Below are positions 6,466-9,229 of a DNA stretch of 9,229 nt, piece after piece; position 1 is the first letter of the stretch; every line of letters starts with the position of its first letter. Origin of the DNA: a bacterium (GTDB lineage: Bacteria; Patescibacteriota; Microgenomatia; Levybacterales; UBA12049); NCBI GenBank assembly GCA_021852095.1, contig JAJZOC010000022.1, positions 1 through 9,229 of the forward strand, in the 5' to 3' direction. The notes beneath the pieces are model-generated. The model ran no database searches. It was not told where the DNA came from and saw only the letters and a list, made by a program, of their open reading frames with translations. The translations under genes were made by a program, and so were the position numbers.

Positions 6466-7619
6466 GCGTAGTTCTCTCCTGGATTGGTAATTAGTACATC
6501 ATGAGGATGGTTCTCGGTTAATGATGCTTGAGTGATTTGAATAAATTTAGATTTTTTCCAAAGCTCATTTATATTTCTTGTTCCAACATAATACATGCCG
6601 GATTTTATCCCGCCTATGGCTTGATCAACCAAATCTTTTACAGTTCCTTTTATCGGAACTAATCCTTCAACTCCTTCTGCAACCAGCACTCGATCTTTAT
6701 AGCTTTTTCCATGAAATTCATCCTCAGCTTTTATCTTAGCTCCTTTCTGCATTGCACCAACCGATCCCATTCCCCGATACTGTTTAAAGTTGAATACTTT
6801 TTTATCGTGATTAAATACGCTTTGAAATCTTAAAGGAACTTCATGCTTTTTAAGCCTTACAATTTCTCCGGGCGACTCTTTGCAGGAAGCAAAAAAACTT
6901 CCCATCATAACCGTTGATGCTCCTGCCGCCAACGCCTTAACTATATCTCCGGAATATTTTATTCCTCCGTCTGCGATAACCGGAACCAAACTCGAACCTG
7001 CATCTTTAACCGCGTTTGACGCGGCCATTATTGCGGTTATTTGGGGCATGCCCATGCCCGAGACTATTCTGGTTGTGCAGATTGCGCCTGGACCCATACC
7101 AACTCTTAAACCATCTGCTCCTGCTTCTATTAAGGCTTTCGCTCCGTCATAAGTTGCTATACTTCCAGCAATAAGCTCTATTTTGGGATAATTTCTTTTT
7201 AAGAATCTTATTGCCTCTATAATGGTTTTTGTAAATCCGTGCGCCGAATCAAGGACAATCACGTCAGCTTTGGCATTGATTAAGGCCTTAGCTCTTTCTT
7301 CAAAACCTTTACCTGTACCAATTGCTGCTCCAACCAAAACATTCTCTGCTTTAACTTTTGATACCTCGTTTGCCTGATTCTCTATAGATAAATTTCTGTG
7401 AATAATGCCGATTCCGCCAAGCTTTGCCAGTGCTATGGCAAGGGTGCTTTCAGTTACGGTATCCATCGGAGCGGAAACAAAAGGAATAGAAAGCTTAATT
7501 TTCTTTGTAAGCTGTGTGGAAAGGTTTATATCCGAACGGGAAAAATCAGAATAACCGGGAAGAAGCAGTATATCGTCAAACGTTAAAGCTGTTTGAGATA
7601 AAAGTTTTGCAGACTCCAT
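6462..7619 (-). CDS. guaB: IMP dehydrogenase lacking CBS domains
   Basis: GuaB oxidises IMP to XMP with NAD+, the first step to guanine nucleotides. The (beta/alpha)8 barrel is clear: LTFDDILLLPGYS (12-24), SAPMDTVTE (49-57), VGAAIGTG (96-103), GPGAICTTR (177-185) with catalytic Cys181, ADGGI (216-220), YRGMGSVGAM (281-290), and EGVEGLVPIKG (315-325). At 385 residues it is about 100 shorter than usual. The CBS pair normally inserted after the HRN..EV.KVK segment (74-90) is absent, and the chain goes straight to VLVGAAIG. CTTRIVSGMGMPQITAI and YRGMGS favour IMP dehydrogenase over GMP reductase. Two parts are odd. There is a longer stretch between ESPGE (248-252) and YRGMGS. The flap (292-312) is about six residues longer than normal, without a recognisable catalytic Arg-Tyr pair. 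The gene leads a two-gene operon with guaA. Confidence 0.95.
   Translation of the reverse strand: MESAKLLSQTALTFDDILLLPGYSDFSRSDINLSTQLTKKIKLSIPFVSAPMDTVTESTLAIALAKLGGIGIIHRNLSIENQANEVSKVKAENVLVGAAIGTGKGFEERAKALINAKADVIVLDSAHGFTKTIIEAIRFLKRNYPKIELIAGSIATYDGAKALIEAGADGLRVGMGPGAICTTRIVSGMGMPQITAIMAASNAVKDAGSSLVPVIADGGIKYSGDIVKALAAGASTVMMGSFFASCKESPGEIVRLKKHEVPLRFQSVFNHDKKVFNFKQYRGMGSVGAMQKGAKIKAEDEFHGKSYKDRVLVAEGVEGLVPIKGTVKDLVDQAIGGIKSGMYYVGTRNINELWKKSKFIQITQASLTENHPHDVLITNPGENYA
6475..6480 (-). promoter_or_regulatory. Shine-Dalgarno sequence of guaA
   Basis: The minus strand carries AGGAGA about 9-10 bases before the guaA ATG, inside the last codons of guaB. It supports ATG 6465 as the start. 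It contrasts with the absence of such a site before guaB, comM and the GDT1-like gene. Confidence 0.75.
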
Positions 7620-7626
7620 AATTATT

Positions 7627-7653
7627 TTTATATTAAACTGACAATTTTGTCAA
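7627..7653 (-). promoter_or_regulatory. Candidate promoter of guaBA
   Basis: The minus strand has a perfect -35 TTGACA (7648-7653), a 15-base spacer, and a -10 TATAAA (7627-7632) ending exactly 7 bases before the guaB ATG. No Shine-Dalgarno lies between, so transcription would begin at or beside the start codon. The spacer is shorter than the ideal 17. It is still the best promoter candidate in the window. Confidence 0.55.
7639..7652. repeat. Inverted repeat overlapping the guaBA -35, possible operator
   Basis: The plus strand reads TGACAATTTTGTCA: 6-base arms TGACAA and TTGTCA around a 2-base centre. It overlaps most of the -35 hexamer, a position suited to a repressor. No known regulator site is recognised, and a 6-base arm in AT-rich DNA can occur by chance. 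Confidence 0.35.
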
Positions 7654-7688
7654 TAGTTCATTCAAGGAGTAATGACGATAATAAAGTT

Positions 7689-7717
7689 TTGGCAATGTGA
7701 AGGAGAAAGATTACCAA
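7689..7717 (-). terminator. Weak hairpin after rpsJ, possible terminator
   Basis: On the minus strand TTGGTAAT (7717-7710) can pair with ATTGCCAA (7696-7689), 8 pairs including one G-U, around a 13-base loop. It sits 12 bases past the rpsJ stop. The sequence that follows (AACTTTATTAT) is only partly T-rich, so termination efficiency is doubtful. Confidence 0.3.
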
Positions 7718-7728
7718 TACGCCGCAAA

Positions 7729-8037
7729 CTACATTTTAACCTCTATATCAACTCCTGCGGGCAATTCTAAATGAGTTAAACTATCAATAGTTTTATCTGT
7801 CGGAGACATGATATCGATTAATCTCTTATGAACCCTTATTTCAAAATGATCTTGAGCGTTTTTGTCTATAAAGGGGGATCTGTTAATTGCGTATACTGTT
7901 CTTGCGGATGGCAGAGGCATAGGACCTATAACCTTAGCTCCGGTTCTTATCGCCGTATCTAGTATCTGCTGACAGCACGAATCAACAACCCGTGCATCGT
8001 AACTTTTTAAACGTACTCTAATTCTACCTTTAGGCAT
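7729..8037 (-). CDS. rpsJ: 30S ribosomal protein S10
   Basis: This 102-residue protein matches bacterial S10 over its whole length. It has IRVRLKSYDARVVD (6-19), RTGAKVIGPMPLP (31-43), RSPF (53-56), HFEIRVHKRLIDI (64-76) and the ending LPAGVDIEVKM. S10 is part of the 30S head and, as NusE, also a transcription antitermination factor. The gene starts 6 bases after the tuf stop, so the two are almost certainly cotranscribed, in the common order tuf-rpsJ at the end of the str operon. No strong Shine-Dalgarno is seen in the 6-base gap (AGCAAG). It is not followed by rplC as in S10 operons; guaB comes next behind its own promoter. Confidence 0.98.
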   Translation of the reverse strand: MPKGRIRVRLKSYDARVVDSCCQQILDTAIRTGAKVIGPMPLPSARTVYAINRSPFIDKNAQDHFEIRVHKRLIDIMSPTDKTIDSLTHLELPAGVDIEVKM

Positions 8038-8043
8038 CTTGCT

Positions 8044-9229
8044 TTAGGCAATTATTTTACTTATTACTCCTGCTCCTACAGTCTTTCCGCCTTCTCTTAT
8101 GGCAAATCTGGATCCTTCTTCAAGAGCAACAGGTACAATAAGTTTTGCCTTCATCTTTGTATTATCTCCTGGCATGACCATTTCGACTCCTTGAGGAAGT
8201 GTAACTTCTCCTGTAACATCCGTTGTTCTGATATAAAACTGTGGTCTGTATCCTGTGAAAAATGGAGTATGACGTCCGCCTTCTTCTTTTGCCAGAATAT
8301 AAACCTCTGCTTCAAATTCAGTGTGGGGAGTAATACTGCCCGGCTTCGCAACAACCTGCCCTCTTTCAACATCTGATTTTTCAACACCTCTTAAAAGAAG
8401 TCCAACATTATCTCCTGCCTGCGCATCATCTAGTTGTTTTTTAAACATCTCAACCCCTGTTACAACCGTTGCCTTTGTCGCTTTAAGACCAATAATTTCT
8501 GCCGGATCATTAACAGCTATCTTACCTCTCTCTACTCTTCCTGTAACAACAGTTCCTCGTCCTTTGATAGAAAAGACATCTTCAACCGGCATTAAGAAAG
8601 GCTTGTCTATATCTCTTTTTGGTGTAGGAATATATGTATCTACTGCATTCATTAATTCCATAATCTGTTTTTCCGCTTCCGGATCTCCCTCTAAAGCCTT
8701 TAAAGCGGAACCTCTGATAATAGGCACATCATTACCGGGATATTGATACTTGGTTAAAAGCTCTCTAACTTCCATTTCGACCAAATCCAAAAGCTCATTA
8801 TCCGATACCATGTCTACCTTATTCAAAAAGACAACAATCGCCGGAACGCCTACTTGGCGGGCTAATAAAATATGCTCCCGGGTTTGAGGCATTGGTCCGT
8901 CGGGAGCAGAAACAACTAAAATAGCGCCATCCATCTGAGCGGCGCCTGTAATCATGTTCTTAATATAATCAGCGTGTCCGGGAGCGTCAATGTGGGCATA
9001 ATGTCTTTTGTCTGTTTCGTATTCTATGTGAGTAATGTTAATAGTAACTCCTCTTGCCTTTTCTTCCGGAGCGTTATCAATATCTTCATACTTCATTGCT
9101 TTGGCTTTTCCGGTTTTGGATAAGACTGTAGCGATAGCCGCGGTCAACGTGGTTTTTCCATGATCAACGTGTCCAATCGTTCCGATATTAACATGGGGTT
9201 TTGTTCTTTCAAATTTTTTTGCGTCTGCC
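8044..9229 (-). CDS. tuf: Elongation factor Tu (lacks only the start of its first codon)
   Basis: EF-Tu delivers aminoacyl-tRNA to the ribosome as a GTPase. Reading back from the TAA stop gives an open frame to the window edge beginning [20 protein letters not shown]. The single base left at 9229 is G, fitting the end of an ATG, so the full protein would be 395 residues, close to the 394 of E. coli. With that Met as residue 1, G1 is GHVDHGKT (20-27), the switch I threonine is Thr63 in ARGVTIN, G3 is DAPGH (82-86) and G4 is NKVD (137-140); the G5 region is GSALKALEG. Domains 2 and 3 are complete, ending [11 protein letters not shown] shorter frame opening with TTG at 9147 would lose the P-loop and is wrong. 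The likely upstream partners (fusA, rpsG) lie outside the window. Confidence 0.98.
   Translation of the reverse strand, partial: ADAKKFERTKPHVNIGTIGHVDHGKTTLTAAIATVLSKTGKAKAMKYEDIDNAPEEKARGVTINITHIEYETDKRHYAHIDAPGHADYIKNMITGAAQMDGAILVVSAPDGPMPQTREHILLARQVGVPAIVVFLNKVDMVSDNELLDLVEMEVRELLTKYQYPGNDVPIIRGSALKALEGDPEAEKQIMELMNAVDTYIPTPKRDIDKPFLMPVEDVFSIKGRGTVVTGRVERGKIAVNDPAEIIGLKATKATVVTGVEMFKKQLDDAQAGDNVGLLLRGVEKSDVERGQVVAKPGSITPHTEFEAEVYILAKEEGGRHTPFFTGYRPQFYIRTTDVTGEVTLPQGVEMVMPGDNTKMKAKLIVPVALEEGSRFAIREGGKTVGAGVISKIIA

Noticed and set aside
7672..7773. 33-codon plus-strand frame with AAGGAGT three bases before its ATG
   Set aside because: It is very short, has Shine-Dalgarno spacing that is too tight, runs antisense into the rpsJ 3' end and resembles no known small protein.
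8321..8746. 141-codon plus-strand open frame opposite tuf, and similar frames opposite comM, guaA and guaB
   Set aside because: These are antisense shadows of strongly conserved genes, without family resemblance or ribosome binding sites.

Overview
The window most likely comes from a Candidate Phyla Radiation (Patescibacteria) bacterium, possibly of the Microgenomates type. The reasons are the AT-rich composition, compact gene packing, lysine-rich linkers, an inosine-monophosphate dehydrogenase without CBS domains, a stand-alone TrpR/YerC-like regulator, and protein sequences that look typical of that group. UGA is used as a normal stop (guaB and the TrpR-like gene), which argues against the UGA=glycine lineages Gracilibacteria and Absconditabacteria. 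The lineage is inferred from sequence impressions alone; no tree was computed.

Layout from the right-hand end, with all genes on the minus strand unless stated. The right edge holds tuf (EF-Tu), which lacks only the first bases of its start codon, followed after 6 bases by rpsJ (ribosomal protein S10). An intergenic gap of about 110 bases carries a candidate promoter and a small inverted repeat. Next come guaB and guaA, joined by an ATGA overlap, which together convert IMP to XMP and then GMP. After an 82-base gap comes comM (AAA+ ATPase of natural transformation), whose stop overlaps the start of a large polytopic membrane protein with glycosyltransferase GT-C-like features. After it are a GDT1/TMEM165-family cation transporter and a fabZ-like hot-dog dehydratase. 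The left edge holds, on the plus strand, the 3' part of a TrpR/YerC-like DNA-binding protein. It ends in a strong intrinsic terminator whose T-tract runs into the convergent fabZ stop.

The content is mainly housekeeping: translation, guanine nucleotide synthesis, DNA uptake/recombination, cell envelope and metal homeostasis. I found no defence system, mobile element, CRISPR array, tRNA or rRNA, and no clearly undescribed multi-gene system. The more unusual signals are small. Three transcription-unit-leading genes (guaB, comM, gdt1-like) have a -10-like hexamer ending exactly 7 bases before ATG and no Shine-Dalgarno sequence, as if leaderless, while the internal operon gene guaA has a good Shine-Dalgarno. 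Two different heptanucleotide tandem repeats are embedded in frame in guaA. The IMP dehydrogenase has a remodelled catalytic flap. The TrpR-like gene appears to be frameshifted at the window edge.
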